The notes: generated from the letters alone by a model not told the origin. Counted from the stretch's first letter, positions 1 to 7,200 are shown. The stretch is DNA of 7,817 nt from Bacteroidota bacterium (GCA_009778375.1 WRJW01000166.1:1-7817), one strand, 5' to 3'. Numbers and translations are program-made.

Positions 1-89
1 GCTTTCCATGCAGCCAGTAATAAGGCCAGTAAAATAATGGTAAGCATCGACATCTCCAAAGGCCCACCCAAATAAAATAGTTCAAACAT
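1..89 (-). CDS. Membrane protein N-terminus, possibly MotA/TolQ/ExbB-like (partial)
   Basis: The gene runs off the left edge, so only the first 29 codons are visible. They read MFELFYLGGPLEMSMLTIIL, then a further run of Leu and Ala ending in AAWK. This is a short polar start, a Gly-Gly-Pro turn and then one hydrophobic helix from about residue 13 to 27. Starts of this shape (FY-x-GGP-L-x-M followed by a membrane helix) are, as I remember them, typical of MotA/TolQ/ExbB-like proton-channel proteins of Bacteroidota, but 29 residues cannot settle the family. The ATG is chosen because an exact TAnnTTTG element lies 32 bp upstream and no earlier in-frame ATG is present. The gene diverges from the LytTR regulator at 212, which makes it a natural candidate target of that regulator. 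That it encodes a membrane protein is fairly safe; the family is tentative. Confidence 0.45.
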   Translation of the reverse strand, partial: MFELFYLGGPLEMSMLTIILLALLLAAWK

Positions 90-121
90 AATGGTAAAAT
101 TTAAAGTTAAACATTCGACCG

Positions 122-129
122 CAAAGTTA
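122..129 (-). promoter_or_regulatory. Bacteroidota -7 element (TAACTTTG) of the left-edge membrane gene
   Basis: On the minus strand these bases read TAACTTTG, an exact match to the Bacteroidota sigma-A -7 consensus TAnnTTTG. The element ends 32 bp before the minus-strand ATG at 89, giving an expected leader of roughly 25 nt. No TTTG/TTG -33 element is found at the usual 19-21 bp further upstream, so the promoter may depend on an activator. The direct repeat at 167-196 is well placed for one. Confidence 0.5.
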
Positions 130-166
130 CCGCAAGTGTGCGCAGGTTGGTTCGCATTTGCCTGAT

Positions 167-196
167 TAAATCCCCTGCTTTAAGGGCTAAATCCCC
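167..196. promoter_or_regulatory. Direct repeat TAAATCCCC-N12-TAAATCCCC, candidate LytTR operator
   Basis: TAAATCCCC occurs at 167-175 and again, identical, at 188-196. The gap is 12 bp and the repeats start 21 bp apart, two helical turns. LytTR-domain regulators such as AgrA and ComE bind two 9-bp direct repeats separated by about 12-13 bp, so the geometry fits, although the base sequence differs from their sites. The right copy ends 15 bp before the start codon of the LytTR gene, which would suit autorepression. Both copies lie about 50-80 bp upstream of the expected transcription start of the divergent minus-strand gene, which would suit activation. Function is inferred from geometry and neighbourhood. 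Confidence 0.45.
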
Positions 197-211
197 CAAA
201 AAGGCAAAAAC

Positions 212-964
212 ATGAAACAAACCTCACATAGTCTCTCTATATTTGCATTCGAGAATCAAAAAATGAGGCGTTATTTCGAAATAATTTACTGGCTCGCCGC
301 CACAGGGTTGATAAGTCTGCTCTTTATGAGTTTGGCCGATAATTATGTTGCATCTCTATTTTTGGCCGTGATGATGCTTCCCGGTGCGCTTTTTGCCAAA
401 TTTTTCGGCCCATCTCTATCGTTCAAAAACCGTTTCAAGGGAGTTATGGATGCCGTTTATTTTCTGTTGGCCATACTCGTTATGGAGTACCTCCTTGTTT
501 TTCTCGTTTACTCCAGTTATCTCCAATACGGCCTGTCCAAGCCTTTGGCTATTCTTTTCAATCCGCTTTTTATTTGGCTACTGATCCTTGCTTTTTGGGG
601 ATTGGAAAGGTGGCTGGCAGCAAAACTTTTGGTCAGCAAGGCACGCAGCAAGTTTATTGAGTTTACCTCTGAACGCAAAAAAATCAGCATCGAAGTCGAT
701 GCAATATCGTACATTGAGTCGCGTGATGACGTTGTATTTGTAGTTGTTTCGGACGGAAAAAAATACAGAACCAGAATGAATATCACACTGTGGAGTAATG
801 TTTTGGACGACCGTTTTGAAAGGGTACACAGATCTTTTATAGTCAACAAGTGTTGTATTGGCGGTATGTCGGCAGGACGGCTGAAACTTGATTCTGGCAT
901 GGAAATTGACGTTTCGAGGCGCTATCGTGAAAATATAACTAAATGGTTTATAGATGGTTATTGA
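212..964 (+). CDS. Membrane-anchored LytTR-family transcriptional regulator
   Basis: This 250-residue protein joins an N-terminal membrane domain to a C-terminal LytTR DNA-binding domain. Four hydrophobic helices are visible at about residues 21-40, 45-63, 79-100 and 111-130, followed by a short basic linker. The LytTR domain spans about 148-248: strands around YIES (167-170) and VVFVVVSDGKKYRT, then the family signature RVHRSFIVNK (194-203) and SRRY (235-238) near the end. No receiver domain is present, so it is not a classical response regulator; a signal would have to reach it through the membrane part or a partner. The start at 212 gives 20 polar residues before the first helix; an in-frame ATG at 263 is an alternative. 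No TAnnTTTG promoter is seen upstream, but a LytTR-type direct repeat is. It diverges from a membrane gene and converges with the oxidoreductase, whose stop is 12 bp away. Confidence 0.9.
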   Translation: MKQTSHSLSIFAFENQKMRRYFEIIYWLAATGLISLLFMSLADNYVASLFLAVMMLPGALFAKFFGPSLSFKNRFKGVMDAVYFLLAILVMEYLLVFLVYSSYLQYGLSKPLAILFNPLFIWLLILAFWGLERWLAAKLLVSKARSKFIEFTSERKKISIEVDAISYIESRDDVVFVVVSDGKKYRTRMNITLWSNVLDDRFERVHRSFIVNKCCIGGMSAGRLKLDSGMEIDVSRRYRENITKWFIDGY

Positions 965-976
965 TAATCCTCTCTA

Positions 977-2476
977 CTACTTCTCCATTTTTTTCAACAA
1001 TCCCTCCAATCCTATAAGTTCTCCGCAGGTGATTACGGCGCTGATGGGTACGCCTAAGATGCCGTGCATATTGAGGTTTTGGCCGCTAAAGAAGAAATTG
1101 GGAATTTTGGTACGGGGGAGTAAACGGGAAAAATGGAGGCGATGGCAATCTTTAAAAAATCCGTAGTTTGACCCCTCTACAGAGCCGGTATAATGTTGAT
1201 AGGTTAAGGGAGAGGCGGCAGAAAAAAGTTCTATGGCCTTAGGCAAATCGGGGAAAAGGGCCACAGCCGCTTTGAGTAACAATTCGGCATATTGATACTT
1301 ACGCGCCTCATAATCATCTCCCCGCTCGCCGGAGTGCGTCTTTTGCCAGCGCCGAAAAGGTTCATACGAGATGGGGGCGCTGACTTTAAGGCTGCGGGCA
1401 AATACTCCTTCCCGTCCGGAGGGAGGGGTAAAGGCCATAATGATACGGGGGCCGGAGGCTTCCCATACAGGTGGACGTCCAATATCTTCGTAGTCGGAAG
1501 CATAAAAAATGTTGCTGTTGATAAAGGGAAAGCGTTCCGGCTTTAGGGTGATAAAAAGAGAGAAGGTAGCATCGGTATGCTTCTGTTCCATAATTCTATC
1601 GGTAAAGGCCTTAGAAAAAGCAGATTCCGGAAACCACGAAAGAGAGACTTGGGGATGTACGGTAGAAATAAAATGAGTACCCTCTATGTTTTCCCCCGAT
1701 GTAAGCCTCACACTCTTTACCTCATTATGGGCGTCTAACTCCGCTTTGCACACCTCGGCCTGCAACCTGACCTCTCCCCCATTGGCCTGAATCATATCTG
1801 TTAACGCGTCTGCCAATGGTTGGGATCCGTTAGCAAAACGGGTGGCGCCCTTAATAAAGAAACGGGAAATAACGGCGTGCAGGTAGGTGGGCGAAGCGGC
1901 TCGATTTCCTCCATATAAGGCGCTGTTCCAAAGCAGGGCGCCTATTAATTTGGGGTCAGAAAAATGCGATTTCATAAAAGCCCCCAGCGGCTCAAGGCCC
2001 CTGCCCTCTTCATAACGTACCGGTTGTTCCGAATAGCGCAACCGGAGCATATCCACAGGATCGGTAATCGTTTCCAAATCGTGCATATACGCTTTTACCT
2101 GCTCCTGCTGATGCGGAAAATAACGGCACATCTGTGCAGTAAAAGCCTCCTCTCCCAACGGAAACCGGTATTCGGATCCGTCTCTTCCTACACGCAAAAT
2201 ATCAAAAGCATCTTCGTTTAAAGGGCTAAAATCCAATTTATCAAATATGCCCAAATAGGTCGTTAACTTTCGCAACGCCCCTCCCTCTTCAAATCCGGCT
2301 ACATAATGCATACCTGTATCAAACTGCTGTCCATTTCTCTTGAATGTGTGCAGCCCTCCTCCGGCCGTATAATGCTTTTCTAACACCGTTACCTGCCACC
2401 CCTCTTTGGAGAGAATTGCTCCGCAGAAGAGTCCGCCCAGGCCGCCGCCGATGATGATGACTTTGTTCTGGCTCAT
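977..2476 (-). CDS. NAD(P)/FAD-dependent oxidoreductase, CrtI/phytoene-desaturase-like
   Basis: A 499-residue flavoprotein of the CrtI / retinol-saturase-like amine-oxidase superfamily, a usual length for it. The N-terminus has the dinucleotide-binding beta-alpha-beta fold: VIIIGGGLGG with glycines 10, 12 and 15, ending at the FAD-ribose acidic residue Glu33. GGGLHTFKRNGQQFDTGMHY (39-58) follows, as is common in this family. The C-terminus carries the closing FAD motif FFSGQNLNMHGILGVPISA (462-480). Family members desaturate, saturate or isomerise polyene and isoprenoid chains; next to glycosyltransferase and MMPL/acyltransferase genes, the most likely substrate is an aryl polyene or flexirubin-type chain, which is inference. 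There is no signal peptide, so it should be cytoplasmic or membrane-peripheral. It starts 18 bp after the hydrolase stop codon, indicating a two-gene transcription unit. The polyene assignment is less sure than the fold. Confidence 0.9.
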   Translation of the reverse strand: MSQNKVIIIGGGLGGLFCGAILSKEGWQVTVLEKHYTAGGGLHTFKRNGQQFDTGMHYVAGFEEGGALRKLTTYLGIFDKLDFSPLNEDAFDILRVGRDGSEYRFPLGEEAFTAQMCRYFPHQQEQVKAYMHDLETITDPVDMLRLRYSEQPVRYEEGRGLEPLGAFMKSHFSDPKLIGALLWNSALYGGNRAASPTYLHAVISRFFIKGATRFANGSQPLADALTDMIQANGGEVRLQAEVCKAELDAHNEVKSVRLTSGENIEGTHFISTVHPQVSLSWFPESAFSKAFTDRIMEQKHTDATFSLFITLKPERFPFINSNIFYASDYEDIGRPPVWEASGPRIIMAFTPPSGREGVFARSLKVSAPISYEPFRRWQKTHSGERGDDYEARKYQYAELLLKAAVALFPDLPKAIELFSAASPLTYQHYTGSVEGSNYGFFKDCHRLHFSRLLPRTKIPNFFFSGQNLNMHGILGVPISAVITCGELIGLEGLLKKMEK

Positions 2477-2494
2477 TTCTGGTATTCAGCTATA

Positions 2495-3433
2495 TCACAA
2501 TCCTTTAATAAACCGTACTACTTCGGGCCCCAGCGTGGGAATAATTTTGAGGTTTGGATCTGTGTAGGTTTTCAGTATTTGCGTCATTAAATCCATGGAA
2601 TCGCACTCCTTTAATACGTGGTTCATACCGGCAATAATGACTTTCTGCGCCTTAGGTTGCGCCTGCGCCAACAATTCGGCGTCTTCAACCGTAACCTGTA
2701 TATCCGTATCTCCCTGTACAATCAGAACAGGAACCTTTAATTTAGCGATTTCGACGGCAGGATCCGTCGGAAACCACGAAATCAAATAGGGTTGCACGCT
2801 TGGCCGAAAAAGGGAAAACAATAAGGGCGAAACCTCATCAACATTCCTTCCCTCCTCAAGGCTCTGGATAATCGGTTCGCTCATCTCCAAAAGTTGCGGC
2901 GACTGAGCGCCGAGTTGGGCCCTGAGTACATCGGAAATTCTGCGTCCGATACCTGCCAAAGAGATCACGGCCGTTACCTTGGGATTATCGACCGCCGCCA
3001 TTACCCCAATCTGAGCCCCTTCGCTGTGTCCGATAATCACAACGCGCCTGTAATCCTTTGTTATCAAATCAACCCAATCCCGAGCATCATCAACATAAGT
3101 AGTAAAACGCAAATCTTCCTCTTTGGAACCTGCTGCCGCACTGGCCGCAATACCCCTTTTGTCGTACCTCACAGACGGAATACCTGCTTCGCAAAGTTCT
3201 TCTGCAAGAAATTTAATGGCGTTGTTTTGCATTTGAGGGTTGTTGCCGTTGCGGTCCGTGGGGCCCGATCCGCTGATAAAGAGGACAATTATATCCATTG
3301 CATCGTCTTGTGGGGTAAGAATGGTGCCTAAAATACCTCCGGTTGGGGTTTGGAGTACGATGTCGCGTTCGGCGGCTGCAAACACCGGCAACGAGGCGGC
3401 AATAATTCCCAGGATACACAAAATCTTTCTCAT
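2495..3433 (-). CDS. Secreted alpha/beta-fold serine hydrolase
   Basis: A 312-residue alpha/beta hydrolase with an export signal: basic MRK, a hydrophobic core at residues 4-18 and a likely signal peptidase I site after Ala19 or Ala21. The mature enzyme would act in the periplasm. The expected elements appear in order: the oxyanion-hole loop FISGSGPTDRNGN (52-64), RYDKRG after the second core strand (89-94), the nucleophile elbow GHSEG with Ser137, the acid in GDTDIQV (probably Asp244, alternatively Asp242), and the catalytic His272 in GMNHV. Secreted esterases and acyl-transferring hydrolases share this fold; the substrate cannot be read from sequence. An exact TAnnTTTG element lies 31 bp upstream, so the gene probably starts its own transcript with the oxidoreductase 18 bp downstream. 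It diverges from higB. A role in trimming or acyl transfer on an exported pigment lipid is possible but unproven. Confidence 0.9.
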   Translation of the reverse strand: MRKILCILGIIAASLPVFAAAERDIVLQTPTGGILGTILTPQDDAMDIIVLFISGSGPTDRNGNNPQMQNNAIKFLAEELCEAGIPSVRYDKRGIAASAAAGSKEEDLRFTTYVDDARDWVDLITKDYRRVVIIGHSEGAQIGVMAAVDNPKVTAVISLAGIGRRISDVLRAQLGAQSPQLLEMSEPIIQSLEEGRNVDEVSPLLFSLFRPSVQPYLISWFPTDPAVEIAKLKVPVLIVQGDTDIQVTVEDAELLAQAQPKAQKVIIAGMNHVLKECDSMDLMTQILKTYTDPNLKIIPTLGPEVVRFIKGL

Positions 3434-3464
3434 GGCTTTAATGGCTGTTTGATTAATGACGGCT

Positions 3465-3472
3465 CAAAGGTA
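3465..3472 (-). promoter_or_regulatory. Bacteroidota -7 element (TACCTTTG) of the hydrolase-oxidoreductase unit
   Basis: The minus strand reads TACCTTTG, an exact TAnnTTTG match ending 31 bp before the hydrolase ATG at 3433. This is nearly the same distance (32 bp) as for the left-edge membrane gene. No clear TTTG -33 box sits 19-21 bp further upstream. It lies about 50 bp from the divergent higB promoter, so the two could interfere or be co-regulated. Confidence 0.5.
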
Positions 3473-3516
3473 GCAAAGAATACCTAAATAGCCATTTTTT
3501 GTTATTTGGATAAAAA

Positions 3517-3533
3517 TTTTTGTAATTCAAAAA
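3517..3533. promoter_or_regulatory. Inverted repeat TTTTTG-N5-CAAAAA, candidate HigA operator
   Basis: TTTTTG (3517-3522) and CAAAAA (3528-3533) form a 6-bp inverted repeat around TAATT and overlap the -33 element of the higBA promoter. A second, shorter repeat, TTTG-T-CAAA (3545-3553), overlaps the -7 element. HigA-type antitoxins usually repress their own promoter through such dyads. The region is AT-rich, so chance is a serious alternative. Confidence 0.3.
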
Positions 3534-3548
3534 AACGCCATATCTTTG
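3519..3548 (+). promoter_or_regulatory. higBA promoter: TTTG (-33), 18-bp spacer, TATCTTTG (-7)
   Basis: TTTG at 3519-3522 and TATCTTTG at 3541-3548 are separated by 18 bp. The -7 box matches Bacteroidota TAnnTTTG exactly, and the spacing is close to the usual 19-21 bp. The box ends only 15 bp before the higB ATG at 3564, so the toxin transcript would have a leader of about 8-10 nt or be nearly leaderless. The box also contains the TTG at 3546, which rules that codon out as a start. Confidence 0.65.
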
Positions 3549-3563
3549 TCAAAAAATAAACCG

Positions 3564-3860
3564 ATGCGAATTGTAAGTTACAAGGCCATTGCACAATATA
3601 CTTCCCTGCATGCAGATGCTAAATTGGCATTAGATGAATGGTATATCAAAACAGAGCAATGTAAATGGAGTTGCTTTGCAGATATACGGCAAACATTTGG
3701 GAGCACAGACAGCATTGGCAATAACCGTTTTGTATTCAACATACGCGGAGACAGGTACAGAATTATCGCTATAGTGATTTTTGCTTCTCAAAAAATATAC
3801 CTCAGGTTTATTGGCACACACGCCGAATACAGTAAAATAAAAAATGGATCCACTTTGTAA
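3564..3860 (+). CDS. higB: HigB-family mRNA interferase toxin
   Basis: A 98-residue toxin of the HigB family (Pfam HigB_toxin), the expected size. Family signatures seen are ALDEWY (22-27), KWSCFADIRQTF (34-45), GNNRFVFNIRGDRYR (52-66) and the C-terminal YLRFIGTHAEY (79-89). HigB toxins have a RelE-like fold and cut mRNA, usually at the ribosome; activity here is inferred from family. The start is placed at ATG 3564 because the protein then begins MRIVSYK, as HigB proteins do. The longer reading from TTG 3546 would start inside the promoter -7 box. The gene precedes its antitoxin with an 11-bp gap, the usual higBA order. Hand count gives 23 G+C in 60 bases at 3601-3660 against 31 in 60 at 6361-6420 in the fusion gene, in keeping with acquisition from elsewhere. 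No frameshift or missing signature is seen, so it is probably intact. Confidence 0.92.
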   Translation: MRIVSYKAIAQYTSLHADAKLALDEWYIKTEQCKWSCFADIRQTFGSTDSIGNNRFVFNIRGDRYRIIAIVIFASQKIYLRFIGTHAEYSKIKNGSTL

Positions 3861-3871
3861 AAGATACAATT

Positions 3872-4231
3872 ATGCTGACTAAACAACAATACCGCGCCGC
3901 TTGTGAGCGAATAGAAGAACTGCTGCAAGCAGTAGGTAACGAAACTCCCGCCTCCGACCGTAATTTTATTGAATTGGATTTACTTTCGGATCTGGTGGCC
4001 GACTATGAAAAAGAGTATTATCCCATCGGTAAACTTTCCCTGTCTGATGTGCTGAAAACGCGTATGGCTGAACAGCATTTAACACAAAAAGGGTTGGCCG
4101 AAATGCTCGAAATCAGCGTGTCTCGCGTGAGCGAGTACCTTACGGGAAAGTCGGAACCAACCTTGCGTATTGCCCGCCGCATGCACGAAAGATTAGACAT
4201 TGACGCTAATGTCTTGCTTTGCGCCGTATAA
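3872..4231 (+). CDS. higA: HigA-family antitoxin with Xre helix-turn-helix
   Basis: A 119-residue antitoxin of the larger HigA type (COG5499-like). The N-terminal part (1-55), with ERIEELLQAVG, ELDLLSDLVADYEKEYYPIG and mainly helical acidic sequence, is the segment expected to contact HigB. The C-terminal Xre/Cro helix-turn-helix covers about 58-110: LTQKGLAEMLEISVSRVSEY (70-89) holds helices two and three, followed by GKSEPTLRIARRMHERLDI. It should neutralise HigB and repress the higBA promoter, possibly at the dyads at 3517-3553. It starts 11 bp after higB and is presumably cotranscribed. Its TAA stop (4229-4231) directly abuts the opposite-strand stop of the fusion gene (4232-4234). No terminator fits between them, so the convergent transcripts must either overlap or end inside coding sequence. 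Confidence 0.92.
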   Translation: MLTKQQYRAACERIEELLQAVGNETPASDRNFIELDLLSDLVADYEKEYYPIGKLSLSDVLKTRMAEQHLTQKGLAEMLEISVSRVSEYLTGKSEPTLRIARRMHERLDIDANVLLCAV

Positions 4232-7200
4232 TCAACTTTTGTAGTGCAAATTCGGAGGATTAAGCGCAATCGAAGCCGCCACCTGCCGGAGATCGGGATC
4301 GGATTCTACACCATACACCTCCAAATCGGGACGCATAAGCGCGGCCGCTAAAGCGTCATACCCGTAACCCGAATGTTGGAAAACAACCGTTCCCTCAGAC
4401 GGAAGGCCGTTAATAACGCTTTCAAAACGGCGACTCTCCCGCCACCGTTTTAAAAATCCGCTGAGTATCTCTTCTCCCCTGAGGAAATATTGCTGACGCA
4501 AGAGCCAAAAGTAGCCTTGAGGAGTCGCCACTCTGCGGTGGAGGTTTAGGTATTGGGTTTGGTACCAACTCCGGCAATCCTTAGCCCTTTCTCTGAGCGA
4601 AACGCCGCCGTCCGGAATAAAACGGGCGCCTATCTCAACATGTACCGCCCCCCGATTGAGGAATAAACTCCCTTTGGGCAACACATAACCCGCTCCATGC
4701 AGAAGAAGGGGCAAAATCGGGAGATGTAACTGCTCTGCAATATAAAAAGCGCCCTGGTGAAAACGGGTAATATCCCCCTCTCCGGCACGATGCCCCTGAG
4801 GAAATACCAACACAGAGTAGCCCCTGCTTACCCTGTCGCGAATCAAATCCAAACTTGACTCTACTCCCTCGTACATGGGGATAAAATCGGCATAACGAAT
4901 AATTCCCCGATAAAAAGGAGAATTCCACGCCCATTGATTGGTAATGACCACCAATTTATGGGTCAGGGCTAAAGCGTACATCAGGTCTAACTGCGACTGA
5001 TGGTTGGCTATAACCACCGCCGGTTGCTCAAAAGTTTCGTGATGCGGATTCAATACCCTGAATTTGACTCCCAAAAAATACCGCGCACAAAACCGCATCA
5101 AGCCGCAGAGTTGCTTGTGGTATATGACCTTATGCTTTAAAACCAAACCAATCAACCACAGATAGATGCCAAAAATAATATAGGCTCCAAAACTGATTAC
5201 GGAACGGAGGATAGAGGCGGCGGTTACGGGAAAAACCCGCACCTTTCCTTTGTAGAGCGTCATCCATCGAAACAGAAGAGGAGAAATGGTATAGGAGATC
5301 ACCACCACCGAAATCATGCCGATGACCGTTACCTGGCCCAAAGAGCGCATGGCCGGATGTTGGGCTACAACCAAACTGCCTACCCCAATAAACATAGTCA
5401 GCGCCGAGAGTAAAACGGCCGTCTTATAGGCGTGCAGCATCTTTTTTCCGTGGGCGTATTCGTAGGAAAGTCCTTCAATTATAAAAATACTGTAATCGTC
5501 TCCCAATCCAAAGATAAAAGTAGCCAAAATCACATTTACAATGTTGAATTGAAGGCCAAACAACCCCATCAAGCCCAAAATCCACACCCAGCCGATCAGC
5601 ATAGGCAAAAAGGCCAACAAACTGAGGTCAAGGCTGCGGAAAGAGATGAGCAGAAAACCGAATACCAAAAAGGCGCAGACATAGAGTACAAAATCAAAAT
5701 CTTTGGTCAGGGCGGCAATAAGTTGTTTGGCTACGGAACCCTTATCAAAGAGAAATTGATCGGGGTGTTCTGTACGGGCCTGACTCCATGCCTCTTCAAA
5801 ACCGACAGCGGGATAAACCAAATCAATCACCATCACCCGCGAAGCGTCTTGTATTAAATAATCTTTAAACAGTAGGTCTATAAGCGGGCCAAAATCAACT
5901 GGTTCGGGATCTTCCGATTGAACTTGAGCCACAAAAGGGGCCATAAAAGAGAGTTTAAAACCCGCTTTGGATGCTTCGGCCTGCAACATCGGTACAATAT
6001 CGGGTTTCTGCCTCCAAAACTCCTGCCATAACGCCCATCGCCTCTGTTGGGTTTCTAACGATACGACCCAATCCCCTATGCCCTGCACCCTCAAAACCGA
6101 TCCGGAGTCGCGTAAGGCGGCCAATAAACGCAGCCCCTCTTCGTGCAGATGGATCGCCTCGTCCAAGTTACCCCCTTCGGATACCAAATAATGGGCCTGA
6201 TCCAAAGCACCGGTCTGCCGTCCAAACTCCGCCATCGTCTTCCGCTGATCGGAAGTCATATAATTAATGCTTTGGAGGTCGCCGTTAAATCCCGTTTTAT
6301 GCATAAAGGCGGCAAAGAAGAGGGTAAGTGCCGCCACGCTCCAAAGCAAAAGGCGGTTGGTTTCGGGGGTATAACCCGCCAATGCCTCCATTCGGGCTGC
6401 AAATCGCCCATTTTTTACCGATGGATAGGAAAGATGGGGCAAAACCAAGAGTACAAAGAGCAACGTTCCGCTCAATACCAAGGTGGCCAACAAGCCAAAG
6501 TCTCTAAGCGAATCGGCGCTCAGGAAGAGGAGGCTTAAAAAGGCGCCTATGGTGGTCAAACTCCCCGTAGTCAAAGGGGTAATCAAATCCCCAAGGCACT
6601 CCTTATTTCCCTTGGTCATCCGCCGGTGGATTACAAAATGGAGGGAATAATTGAGGGATATGCCAATAATAGACGATCCGGCGCCTAAGGCGATGGCCGA
6701 AACATACCCCTTCAACAGGGCAATCCCTCCCAGAGCAACCGCCGCTCCAAAGAGTACCGGAAGCATCAGGTAGATAATAGGGCGCCATGCTCTGAAAAAA
6801 GCCCCAAAAAGCAAGGCGATCAAAAAGAGGGATATACCCAAAGCAAGCCAACTGTCCTTTTTAATTCTTTGGGCATTGCCTACGCCTATGGCCGCAGCGC
6901 TAAAATAACTCATGCGGATGTTTCCGGCGCCAAGGGTGGCCGCATACGCTTTGGCCCTTTCCATCAAAGTGGTCAACGTCTCGTTTTGGGCCGTATTTTC
7001 TACCTGCTGGTCAGACGAGCAAATCATCAACACCGACAAACTGTCTTTAGTAAAAAGGGTCCCTTCGATAACCGGATAGCCCGATTCGGGTTGCAACTCC
7101 AGCAGGCGGGGAAAAATCAGGTTGGAAATGTGCAGCGGATCCCGGGCATAGAGTTCGCGAAAAAAGGAGCCGGCGGGACTCAATAACATGGCGCGGTTCC

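Noticed and set aside
103..129. Direct repeat AAAGTTA (103-109 and 123-129)
   Set aside because: It is only 7 bp in AT-rich leader sequence, and one copy is already explained by the -7 promoter element.
157..188. TTTG at 157-160 as the -33 box of a plus-strand promoter for the LytTR gene
   Set aside because: The sequence at the expected distance (TAAGGGCT, 181-188) does not match TAnnTTTG, so no promoter is called for this gene.
517..900. 127-codon minus-strand open frame opposite the LytTR gene
   Set aside because: The plus-strand frame encodes clear membrane helices and a LytTR signature; the antisense frame has no motif or promoter.
956..970. GGTTATTGATAATCC as a terminator between the LytTR and oxidoreductase genes
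   Set aside because: The arms pair only with a bulge, the stem is AT-rich and short, and no T-tract follows on either strand.
2894..3331. 145-codon plus-strand open frame
   Set aside because: It lies wholly antisense to the alpha/beta hydrolase, whose signal peptide and catalytic motifs are intact, and its translation shows no recognisable domain or normal composition.
3474..3481. CAAAGAAT as a second minus-strand promoter element for the hydrolase
   Set aside because: Read on the minus strand it is ATTCTTTG, which fails the TA of TAnnTTTG; the adjacent TACCTTTG matches exactly.
4018..4269. Minus-strand open frame across the higA/fusion junction, considered as a frameshifted continuation of the methyltransferase
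   Set aside because: Its translation shows no methyltransferase-like sequence and is simply the antisense of higA, so no lost domain remnant is visible there.
5432..5857. 141-codon plus-strand open frame opposite the fusion gene
   Set aside because: It is antisense to MMPL membrane helices, and its Lys/Gln/His-rich translation is what the reverse complement of hydrophobic codons gives.
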